Shown: piece after piece, positions 54,648 to 64,000 of the stretch
Position numbering within the stretch: position 1 is the first letter of the stretch
Layout of the letters: each line of letters opens with the position of its first letter
Notes under the pieces: generated by a model
Told to the model about the DNA's origin: nothing
Database searches by the model: none
The model's input: only the letters and a program-made list of their open reading frames with translations
Origin: Flabesymbios commensalis
Taxonomy: Eukaryota > Annelida > Polychaeta > Terebellida > Flabelligeridae
DNA length: 64,000 nucleotides
Assembly (NCBI GenBank): GCA_964017125.1
Contig: OZ024908.1
Span: 66,341,440-66,405,439, forward strand
Reading direction: 5' to 3'
Program-made: the position numbers and the translations under genes

Positions 54648-54875
54648 CCCTTAGAGAGCCAAGAGCGAATATAATCGTTTCTAATACGTTTTTATCAGCC
54701 GATTGAATTAAGTTATCGCTGGAAAGTGTGTGTTTGGACATTAAGATGTGCAAATGTTTGATCTCAAATTAAACAAATATGAGTAATTTTCACCCACTTG
54801 AAGTTGTGGCTCGCTACCGCGAGACACAGCTTCAAGTGGGTGAAAATTTGAATTCTACAACTTAGCGCTTTAGGG
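54648..54875 (+). mobile_element. TTAA MITE, GCGCTTTAAGGG family, complete
   Basis: This copy shares TTAA with its neighbours on both sides (54644-54647 and 54876-54879). The hairpin is GAAGTTGTGGCTCGC-TACC-GCGAGACACAGCTTC. The AACTTAGCGCTTTAGGG end is intact. Confidence 0.8.
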
Positions 54876-54879
54876 TTAA

Positions 54880-55110
54880 CCCTTCTCTCCCCAGGATCTG
54901 TGTACACGTCTTCAGGCAGCTTTCATGCCAAATAAAATCTCACCGATCTCGATTAGAACTTTGTGGTGAATGCCCGTGCAGGTACTAAAATATTTGCAGT
55001 TGAAAAAGACTGATAAATCTTTTTGTCATTTGAAGCTGAAATTGTTCGCGCAATTTCTAGCTTAAAATAACGAAAGCAATATTAAGTGGTCAATCAGCAG
55101 CGGGCGGGGG
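54880..55110. mobile_element. TTAA MITE, AGCTGGAAATTGCG group, complete
   Basis: 231 bp between TTAA at 54876-54879 (shared) and 55111-55114. The left end is CCCTTCTCTCCCCAGG, the body GCCAAATAAAATCTCACCG, the hairpin TCATTTGAAGCTGAAATTG-TTCGCG-CAATTTCTAGCTT. Confidence 0.75.
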
Positions 55111-55114
55111 TTAA

Positions 55115-56003
55115 ATGTGGAAATCTACATTTTACATTTCTCATTCCAAATATGTGACTTCTGCCACGGAATGCATTACATTATTATCATCCTAAATTCT
55201 CATTAAATACAAAATTACACGTTGACACTTTGACAAGAACGTGACGATTAACAAAGTCAACCTGATAAAAATTGCACTTCTATTGGTGAAATTCGGATTA
55301 CAAATACATCAGTCCTGTCGATTCTGGCCCTGCTGGACACAAAATTTATACAGCCGCTGTCTAAAATTTATCAGAATAAATACAATTCTCCTGAAATGAT
55401 GGTATAACGTGTCGTGTATAGATAGCCCGAATATTATTAATCTGATTTGGGGATATATAAAATATTATTATTACTGTGCAGGCCTACTTGCACAGTAAAC
55501 TTGAACATCACAATTTTTTCTTTTAGTTTGATTTTAATCACCAAGTTCTATATCAGTGACACAAATCCATGATTGTGCACCTAGTGAAAATAAGGTATAA
55601 AATAGGAAATAATATATCAACCTAATCTACTAATAAACTAAGAAACACATGTTTTTTTTCAGTTTTTAAATAAGACTTTTTCTTTGATAGCAAAGTGAGC
55701 CAAGTCAATGGGCTTAAAACTTTAAATAGGATCAATTAGACTTGGATCAATATATCAGTTTTCATGGCTTAGTATATGACAATCCAATCACTACCAAAAC
55801 AATCCTGTAGCATGATAACTTTGCATATTAAACATCCATACATATCTTCTCAAACGTTTCTAATTAATACCATATTGAAATTTAATTAAAAACGAAATGT
55901 ATAACTTGAAAATCTTATATAGAAAAATGTCAAATGCGCACATGGATCCACATACGTTGCATTTTATAGCCACTAAAAATAGTATGTTTGTACGTCTCTC
56001 ATT
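55115..56003. other. Unassigned AT-rich sequence
   Basis: Nothing recognised. Confidence 0.45.
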
Positions 56004-56075
56004 CGCCGTGCAAAGCTAAAAGGCAGTATCTGTTCACTTTACAAATAAGCAGATACTGTGTTTCCGCTTTGCAGA
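56004..56075. repeat. Hairpin AAAAGGCAGTATCTGC family
   Basis: GCCGTGCAAAGCTAAAAGGC to GATACTGTGTTTCCGCTTTGCAG. Confidence 0.65.
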
Positions 56076-56177
56076 TGGTAGACTGGCATCACAAACTGGT
56101 TATATTGACAACTGCCACCACCTGGTGTTTAAGATGGAGAGACGCGCTGCCACCTAGTGAGTAGGAGCTAAATTTAT

Positions 56178-56335
56178 CGAATGGATGGGGTTTTAGGTCT
56201 TCTTTATGCACATATAAATTAAACTGGGTTAAGAGAACCTTCTGATAGTGAAATCATTAAGTTGACACTACCCTCCAGACACAGGATTCGAAATTCGATC
56301 CCCGAGGCCGAGCACGCTACTTCTCGTCACTCCTC
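56178..56335 (-). mobile_element. Dimeric tRNA-derived SINE, 5'-truncated
   Basis: The 3' body and part of the second module (CGAAATTCGATCCCCGAGGCC on the plus strand) remain. It is the most diverged copy apart from the one at 62.3 kb. Confidence 0.65.
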
Positions 56336-56528
56336 GTCTCGTCACATCACGTCACAATATTGAAATTAGCGAAGTATATGTCAATATGAATTATTCTGTG
56401 AATTTCATTAAATTTTATTCAACTATTTATCGTTTATAAGATACTCTATCTGGGCTGGGCGGATTTGCACCCCATGGTGTTACCCACTACGTCCACCCAG
56501 TATTGACCAATTATACGACAGAACTGCT

Positions 56529-56594
56529 ATCTGCAAGGCTAAAAGGCAGTACCTGCTTACTTTACAAGTAAGCAGATACTGCATTTTGGCTTTT
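56529..56594. repeat. Hairpin AAAAGGCAGTATCTGC family
   Basis: ATCTGCAAGGCTAAAAGGCAG through TTACTTTACAAGTAAG to CTGCATTTTGGCTTTT. Confidence 0.7.
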
Positions 56595-56891
56595 ATATTT
56601 CCAATGTTATGTTTCCCTCGTGTGCCTGGATGCTATAGGCATACAAGCCCTGTCCTTTATTATTTGGTACAGAAAATACGTTTTATAATTGTCCACGACA
56701 TCGCCCCGGACATCTATTGTGTGGTGGAAAGTATAAATCATAGGTAAAATATTTTGTCTGTGATCCAGCAAAGCGATCATGTCTTGTAGTGGGGTCGTGT
56801 GCACCAAACAGTCGCTCTCACATAAACCAATAATGTCCGGATCCAACGACTTAATTATACTTTGTCTTAGTTCACAATTAGCATTTGTCCG

Positions 56892-56950
56892 TCTGAGAGG
56901 GTCACATGTTATGATTGGCTATCATGTGACCCTCTCAGAGGGTCACATGC
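56892..56950. repeat. Hairpin GAGAGGGTCACATG
   Basis: TGAGAGGGTCACATG, TTATGATTGGCTAT, CATGTGACCCTCTCA, then a third AGAGGGTCACATG. Confidence 0.7.
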
Positions 56951-57060
56951 TAGCCTATCACCCCATATAAGGAAACACTTGTGCCCCATCTTGTGACAAC
57001 TTTGATTTATTTGTCACAAATTTATTTATATTATATAAGTGGTGATAGATCACGTTTACC

Positions 57061-59062
57061 ATGCTGAATGCTGTATTTACAGAGGAGGAAATATGTACCA
57101 GTTTGAAAAACTTAAAAAAAGGGAAAGCTGCAGGTCCAGATGGACCGGTTCCCGGAATGTTTCTTTCGTCATCGCATATCGTTGCTCCATACTTACTATA
57201 ACTGTTTAATTGTATATTTTCAACAGGCATATGTCCCGAACTGTGGTCAAAAGCTGTCATAATTCCCATTTATAAGAAAGGTAATCCAAATGATGCAGAT
57301 AACTACAGAGGCATATCTCTCGCAAGTGTGTTTAGGAAAATATTTACTGGTATTTTAAATAAAAGGCTTACGGCTTGGACAGATACACAAGAAATAATAA
57401 CAGATGACCAGGCTGGTTTTAAGAAAGGCTACTCAACAGTAGATAATGCTTTTGTTCTCCAATCTGTAATTCACCGACATCTTAATAAGTGTAAAAAAGT
57501 GTATGCAGCCTTTATTGATTTTCGTAAGGCATTTGATTCTGTGAAGCGGGAAACATTATGGAATGTTCTTGAAAAAATGGCATAAATGGTAAGATGTTAA
57601 CGATGATAAAGAGTATATATAATATCGTCCTAAGTTGTGTAAGATGTCCATATGGTGAAACATATTTTTTTCGACTGCACGAATGGTGTAAGGCAAGGCT
57701 GTATTTTAAGCCCTATTCTATTTGCACTGTTGGTACAAGAAATTACTAATGAGATACATAGACGTGGGGGTTATGGGATACAACTTTTTCTTGACTTGGC
57801 TGGGGTTGGTATTTTGTTGTTTGCGGACGACATCGTACTTATTGCTGATAGTGTATTTGAACTGCAGAAGAAAGTAGATATTTTGTATGAGGTGGCAGTA
57901 AAACTTTGTCTAGTTGTTAACATGGATAAATCTAAGTTTGTTGTTTTTAGAAATGGAGGACACCTAGCTGGTCACAACAGGTGGCATATTGGTAATGCTA
58001 TTTTAGAAGTTGTCAGCGAATATAGCTACCTTGGCCTAATTTTCTCAACCAAGTTAAACAACAATGTAATGCTAAGTCGCTTAGCGACAAGAGGTAAAAT
58101 TGCCTTCTGCAGAATATCAAGCTTGCTTAATAGAATAAATACCACTTCCTATAATATTTTGTGCAAAATGTTTGATGCCCAAGTACAGCCTATATTGTTA
58201 TACGGATCAGAACTATGGGATTTAAATGTCACGTCTGCTATAGAAAATGTACATCTTTTTTCACCATAGAAAATGTTACAGGTTCCTATTTTCACGCCTA
58301 ATGTCATTGTCTATGGAGATTCAGGCAGGTATGAACTTCGTACTCATGCTGTTCTCCGCTCTATTACATACTGGATTAGAATATTAAATATGGAGGATTA
58401 AAGAAATGTTCGTAAAGTGTATAACATGATGCGGTACGATGGAAATCACCAAAACTGGTGTGGTAAAATCAAGGAGTTAATAATTCATTTCAATTTTGAA
58501 GATGTATTGGATTTACAGCAGGTAGAGCAGCCACGGGTATTTTTAAATAACCTGAAGTTGCGAATGATAGCAGAAAGTGATAACATATGGCAGCAAAACT
58601 TACAGGAGAGTAACAGGTATTTTATATGTATACAAGAATTTTAATCAGTCTCGGTATAAAGAAATGTATTGAAAACATATTAAACCAGTAGCAGTAAGGA
58701 GATTGCTATCTCGCTTTAGAACGGGTGTAAGTGTCATTCTGAGGCACGAGGAGGATGACATTCATTTTCTATTGCATTGCCCAGTTTACCATGACCTGTG
58801 TGTCAAGTATCTCAGCCCATTCCACAGCACCCCAAATGAAATCTCTTTCAATTCTATGTTACAAATGGAAGATTCAAACATGATCACTGGCTTAAGTCTG
58901 TATAAATATCACTCAATTCAACGCAGAAAAACATATTGTGACGCATTGTAATAGTTATGTAACATTATGCTTACTATGTGTACTTACTGTATTTTTGTAC
59001 TATGCTCAGTTTTGTACGGGCCATAGGTCTATCAAATAAATTATTCGTATTCGTATTCGTAT
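57061..59062 (+). mobile_element. LINE (non-LTR retrotransposon), GVRQGC type, decayed
   Basis: Reverse transcriptase motifs in order: KKGKAAGPDGP, IYKKGNPNDADNYRGISL, DDQAGFKKGYSTVDNAFVLQ, AAFIDFRKAFDSV, NGVRQGCILSPILFALL, LLFADDIVLIADS, NMDKSKFVVFRNGG, YSYLGLIFS. Further downstream is the HFLLHCPVYHDLCVKYL region common near LINE C-termini. Several in-frame stops (about 57198, 57583, 58267, 58399) and at least two frameshifts make it inactive. The RQGC and FADDIVL wording separates it from the 36-kb LINE. The 3' tail is (ATTCGT)n at 59043-59062. Clade not assigned. The endonuclease region is absent. Confidence 0.85.
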
Positions 59063-59573
59063 CGGCTAGTGGTGGTAGTGTGGTGGAGGGTATAAACTAT
59101 GGGTGAGATATTGTGATCGATTGGGTCATTCATTCATTATTTATATTTTTTAGAAGAATAAACCAAGGAACGCAGACAGTTAACAAAAAGTGTAGCACAA
59201 AAACTAAAATAATAATGTAATAAATTAGTGATCAAGAAGGATTCGAGCGCGCACTGCTGACCGCAGCTCCATCTGGTAAATAACTGAAAATTCAGTCGGA
59301 ATGTTTTTGGTAAAGCGATTTCGCAAATTGGTGTATTATATGAATGCGCGTTTACAGTAATATTACAATAAATAAAATAAACAAGTTAGACATTAATGTA
59401 GAAAATCTTACTAAATATGCTAAAAATGTTGTAGTTATTTATTATATTATCATATCATTAATTACCGGCATGACAAACGAAATCATATTCAAGCGTTTCT
59501 GCTAAAATGTATGAGCCGGTGGATACCGACTGTGATTGTCATGATGGCTAGATGTTTTGACACGTCTACCGTC

Positions 59574-59872
59574 GACTGGGAGTTGTGGCGTGCTCCTGTA
59601 ATCCAGCTACCTGGAGGTCGGGGTGTGTGGACGGTTTGAGGATGGGATTCCTGGTGGACGAGGTGCTATGTCGATCGGGTGTCCGCGCTAAGCTCGGCAT
59701 CAATATGTGGGAGTCATCCGGAGGGAAGACTCTCCAGGTTGTCTAAAGATGGACGAACCGGCCCAGGGCTGAAAAGCAGCAAGCAAAAGTCCCCGTGTGG
59801 AGCAGTAGTGGGTTAGCGCCTGTGAATAGGCTTCGGCCACCAGCCTATCCAACATAGTTGGACCACATCCTT
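59574..59872 (+). ncRNA. SRP RNA (7SL) gene or recent pseudogene
   Basis: The sequence follows animal 7SL RNA along its length. The Alu domain has TGTAATCCAGCTACCTGGAGG. The S domain has GATCGGGTGTCCGC (about 59673) and CGGCATCAATATG. The SRP54-binding helix 8 region has GAACCGGCCCAGG, an apical GAAA loop, AGCA and CAGTAGTGGG. The closing Alu-domain strand contains GCGCCTGTGAATAGG and CAACATAG. Length is about 300 nt, the usual size. It ends at TTTTT (59871-59875), a Pol III terminator. The transcribed RNA is the scaffold of the signal recognition particle in the cytosol. 7SL is often retro-copied, but I see no poly-A tail after the T-run. A functional gene and a young copy cannot be told apart here. 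Confidence 0.85.
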
Positions 59873-60239
59873 TTTATTTTGCAAACTAGAATTATTTAAG
59901 TAGCTGTTAAAGCCCAAAAATCCATCATAGCAATATTGTGACAAAAATACCGGATTTCACACACAGTTGCCTTTTCATATCCTAAAGCATAAAAGAGGAA
60001 CACCCTAATCGATTTCGACCCATAAAATGTCCCATTTTTTGCATGATTTTCAATCCATTTTTATTAGCGCACACAATACAATACAAAGCAATACAATACA
60101 AAGCAAAAGAGATAATCCTGCCCCCTAAAGTCGGTCCCAGCGCTAACAGAAATAAAAGAGCCTTTTCGAAACACAACATAACAACAGCAGCTCCCCGTTG
60201 ATTTTAACAAGCTAAGAACGACCCGTCAAATAGGATAGG

Positions 60240-61078
60240 ACCGACTGTAGCACCACACTTATTAATGCCAAACCACTCAGTCAATCTGCTAAGCAGAAGG
60301 TTGTGGTCGATGATGTCGAAGGTCACAGACAAATCCAAGACCAAAAAAACAGTTAATTCACAACAGTCACTGTCAGCAGGCACTGCTAATTTTTTTAAAG
60401 AAGGGCCGTTTCAGTGAAATGGCCTACTTGATGATAATGTATTTCACATATCTGCTTGTGAGATTGTATTTGGATTGCAAAAATGTTCTCAATCAATTTG
60501 AAAACATAACCTGAGAAAGAAAGGTATATAATTACTAATTCCATTGCAATCTAGTGCTATTTTTAACAATGAGGTATACAATTTTAAATGCATCTTCGAA
60601 TTTACCCTGTCAATGAGAGATTTAACATTTTGGTAGTTTATCCAGCAAGAATGTCAGCTCAGTCATTGAGTTTGCGTTGGACATGGGTCTAGGTCTCATG
60701 ACTAGCTGGGCGATGACAGAATAAGCTTCAACACGTCACTTTTTGGTGAGAGGGTTCACGACACGATATATGGTCGAATCTGCTATTGCTGACAGCAGTG
60801 TGCAATAATTTCTATGATCCCGTTGATGCCAAAATCATTGGAAAAGTCAATGCAATTTTATTTATTTTACTTCGAAATACAATTAATTTATTGGACAAAT
60901 GGACTTTTGTCTTTAGTCGTGATCGAGTAGAATCTGTTCAGTTTCGTCTCTAGTCTTTCCATCTGCCTCTGTTCCACTTTTAAAATACATATTTCATCAG
61001 TTATCCACCACCTCACAGATCTAGCATTTGGTGAGCCGTTTTTCTGTGGTTCATGTTTATCTAAAAAAGTCGACATAG
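60240..61078 (-). mobile_element. LINE remnant (CR1/L2-like), minus strand
   Basis: At the 61-kb end the minus strand encodes RSVRWWITDEICILKVEQRQMERLETKLNRF, resembling the conserved WW-containing linker between endonuclease and reverse transcriptase. At 60290-60400 it encodes LVLDLSVTFDIIDHNLLLSRL, the AFD-type RT motif with a catalytic-region Asp. The material between is not readable as protein. A SINE has inserted at the upstream edge (61080). Confidence 0.65.
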
Positions 61079-61079
61079 T

Positions 61080-61315
61080 AAATGAAATGAATCGGGCTTT
61101 AGGCCACCTTTGTGCACATATAGGCTGAGCTGGGCCAGGAGAACCTCCTGAGGATGGTGAGATGATTGAGATGACACTGTCCTCCAGACACAGGATTCGA
61201 AATTCGAGCCCTGGCGGTCTGAGGCCCAGCACGCTACCTCTCGGTCACGGAGGCTCCCCACAATACTGACTTTCACACGTGGATGGGGAAGAAACATTTT
61301 TGTTTCTTGCAAACC
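61080..61315 (-). mobile_element. Dimeric tRNA-derived SINE, 5' module missing
   Basis: Almost identical to the 52.8-kb copy over the 3' body and second module. It stops in the linker at CAAACCG, so the first tRNA-like module is absent. Confidence 0.75.
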
Positions 61316-61473
61316 GCTGGATATCTAGTGAGATGCAAATGTTTGTTTAGTAAACATTTAGGTACTCTTTTGAATAATTTATTATAAAGTATATATAATA
61401 ATAGCACTGAATGTTTTTTATTATAATTTAAGTAAAATGAGAACTTTTATGAGCTATTGCATTAAATGTGGGA

Positions 61474-62316
<843 letters not shown>

Positions 62317-62556
62317 TGGTGAGATTAATCAGACGACCCTGCCCTTCAGACAAAGGATTTGAAATACTAACCCTTGAGGTCTGAGGCCGAGCACACTATC
62401 TCCCGGTGACGAAGGCTCGCCGCGATACGGAATATGTTCGAGCAAGCGAGGAAGAAATATTTAGTTTCTTTACAACCTAAATACTACAGCAAGGAACAAA
62501 CCAGCAAGCTCCATCGTGACAGGCCTGTGGCATAACTCCTGCAACAAGGCCCCGCC
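62317..62556 (-). mobile_element. Dimeric tRNA-derived SINE, old copy joined to a microsatellite
   Basis: AATGGTGAGATTAATCAGACG through GTCTGAGGCCGAGCACACTATC to CCTGCAACAAGGCCCCGCC is a diverged full copy. Its 3' tail position coincides exactly with the end of the long GAAT array to its left. Confidence 0.65.
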
Positions 62557-63046
62557 ATATTTGACGTTGAAATTCTGACAGTTGGCCTCACAATTACTAA
62601 TAATAAATAGTCTGTTAAAATCCAGATAATCTACTTAATTTTCATGTGAAGATAAAGATATTTTAGTTTTAAATTCAGGTATGCTAAACGATTATAATAT
62701 AATCTTTTTTTGGCATCTAAGACTTCATTGTATGGTTTATTACTATCCCTACTTGAAATGTAGAATATGATGTCATGAGATAACTCCAGTTACAAACACA
62801 GTGCCATATGACATGGAGCTAAACTCATCAGTTTGTCTTGATACTTCAGCTACACATGGCTTTAAGAATCAGGTCCATAGAGAGGATCTGATCCCCAGGT
62901 CCCTAAGTGGATTAGTATCCGGTGTCTGGAGCGACAAGCATGTACTTGACCTAGACTAGTAATACTGGCTCCATCTGGGTCATCTAATACCTGAATATGG
63001 CTCCCGATTAATCTCTACTTCCATCGTCACATTCTATGAAGCACAT
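62557..63046. other. Unassigned intergenic sequence
   Basis: Nothing recognised. Confidence 0.45.
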
Positions 63047-63129
63047 ATCGTCCCCTTGGAGTTAGAAGGTGATAAACTGCCACTTCACAAAGTGGCAGTT
63101 TAGCACCTTCTAACTCCAAGGGGACGATA
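63047..63129. repeat. Hairpin GGAGTTAGAAGGTG family, best copy
   Basis: ATCGTCCCCTTGGAGTTAGAAGGTG to CACCTTCTAACTCCAAGGGGACGAT with the centre CCACTTCACAAAGTGG. 83 bp, with one mismatch seen between arms. Confidence 0.8.
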
Positions 63130-63142
63130 TCATATGACATGT

Positions 63143-63336
63143 GGTAACCCTTTTCCCGCCAAGTTGTCGTACTTGATTTTTCACCCACTTGGAGTTGTGT
63201 CTCGCTATACCGCGATCCACAACTTCAAGGGCGTTTAATTTAAAACATTGAAAATCTTCATATTCAGACACTCATTCCATTCCCAATATCAGCGATTTAA
63301 CCTGCTGAAGGCCAACTGATTTTATATACATTAGCG
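63143..63336 (-). mobile_element. TTAA MITE, GCGCTTTAAGGG family, decayed
   Basis: CCCTTTTCCCGCCAAG start, hairpin GGAGTTGTGTCTCGCTATACCGCGATCCACAACTTC (a two-base apex insertion), then AATATCAGCGATTTAACCTGC. Confidence 0.6.
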
Positions 63337-63539
63337 CGTATATATTTGTAACACGAACGTTGTATACCAAGTATTTCATCTGAGACATTCCGAGCTTTTA
63401 TCAGATAATAAGGCCTATTATGCATGACTATTTTCAAAACCATGATTTTTTATTTCACTTTTATGTGGGAATATGGGCAGCAATTTATGTCTCGGGATGG
63501 GCGAAAATAGGAAAATATACCTGCTGTATTGTTTCTATC

Positions 63540-63700
63540 TGTTTGTCATTCATTAGAAACTAACGCAATTTCCAGCTTAAAAAATTATTGAATTAACTGA
63601 GCGTCTATATACCAGAATTTTTTATATTAAATTTAAAATTATTTCTATTGATCTAAAACATGCTTGAAGCCGTATGTAAACGGGCCTAGCGGGACAAGGG
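63540..63700. mobile_element. TTAA MITE remnant, AGCTGGAAATTGCG group
   Basis: One arm (ACTAACGCAATTTCCAGCTT), then a body ending CTAGCGGGACAAGGG before TTAA (63701-63704). Confidence 0.5.
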
Positions 63701-63710
63701 TTAATCTATA

Positions 63711-63765
63711 CAGATTCTGTCGTGCAAAGGCAAAATATAATAAATGCTTACATAAGCTGTTACTG
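63711..63765. repeat. Hairpin AAAAGGCAGTATCTGC family, decayed
   Basis: GTCGTGCAAAGGCAAAATATAATAAATGC, then AAGCTGTTACTG. The second arm is largely lost. Confidence 0.35.
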
Positions 63766-63838
63766 AATATTGTTTTTTCATTGAAGTAGAATAATACTTT
63801 TCTTATGAACGTGTTTTAATTGTTCTCGTGATTATTAA

Positions 63839-64000
63839 CCCATTACCACCGGTCACGATTATATTTTATATTTTTTTTGTTTATTAGCACAATCAATAAG
63901 AGCTTTTGAACAATCATATTAAGGCAAAACGCTATATCAATCAGCAAGTTCACCTCCATTTTTTCAAATCTGAATTTTTTCACTCACTTGAAGTTCTGAA
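63839..64000 (+). mobile_element. TTAA MITE, ACCGCCGG family, cut by window end
   Basis: It follows TTAA (63835-63838): CCATTACCACCGGTCACG, then the body and the first hairpin arm CACTTGAAGTTCTG at the last bases of the window. Confidence 0.65.

Larger units (their letters stand above)
54051..54820. repeat. About 380-bp tandem duplication of two abutting MITEs
   Basis: 54051-54430 and 54431-54815 are near-identical. The join reads GTGGCTCGTGGCTCGTGG, a 7-bp stutter at the breakpoint. The duplicated unit spans the end of one MITE and the start of the next. Confidence 0.8.

Noticed and set aside
46981-61312. Minus-strand frames with GSLRDREVACSASDRQGSNFESCVWR
   Set aside because: Repeated in five places; they are translations of the SINE body and second tRNA-like module, not a gene family.

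Overview
The window is AT-rich, repeat-dense animal DNA. It has spliced genes, non-LTR retrotransposons, tRNA-derived SINEs, many small palindromic DNA transposons (MITEs) and long tandem arrays. No bacterial-type gene organisation is present. The best guess is a bilaterian marine invertebrate (deuterostome or lophotrochozoan); the sequence does not settle the phylum.

One protein-coding gene can be rebuilt with confidence: Orthopedia (otp), a Paired-class homeobox transcription factor, on the minus strand. It has three exons: 19162-19183 (start, 7 codons plus 1 base), 15493-15824 (N-terminal arm and homeodomain to residue 46) and 2310-2855 (rest of the homeodomain, linker, OAR motif, stop). 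The splice phases agree and give 299 residues. A GC-rich upstream region (about 19184-19650) holds a 49-bp perfect palindrome with CCAAT boxes at both ends, an RFX X-box and a MEIS/PBX decamer. The stop codon lies inside a minisatellite studded with TGACGTCA sites (about 1480-2350).

The rest is mostly mobile DNA. Several MITE families end in CCCTTT-like termini and sit in TTAA, the pattern of piggyBac-type elements. Some are nested, and some abut so that neighbours share one TTAA. Several of these families carry an internal hairpin with related arms and the same apex (TYGCGNYAGCRA). Two further hairpin families, one of about 75 bp and one of about 110 bp with CCCAGCAAACAC ends and TA flanks, are scattered throughout.

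From 36 kb onward the content changes. There is a LINE with GVPQGS/YADD motifs (36.4-37.6 kb), seven SINEs all in one orientation (37.7-62.6 kb), a 5.4-kb array of 20-bp repeats (38.2-43.7 kb), a second LINE (57.06-59.06 kb), an SRP (7SL) RNA gene or close pseudogene (59.57-59.87 kb), a decayed third LINE (60.2-61.1 kb) and an 830-bp tetranucleotide array adjoining a SINE tail (61.5-62.3 kb). Other long stretches hold 57-bp minisatellites or AT-rich DNA in which I recognise nothing.
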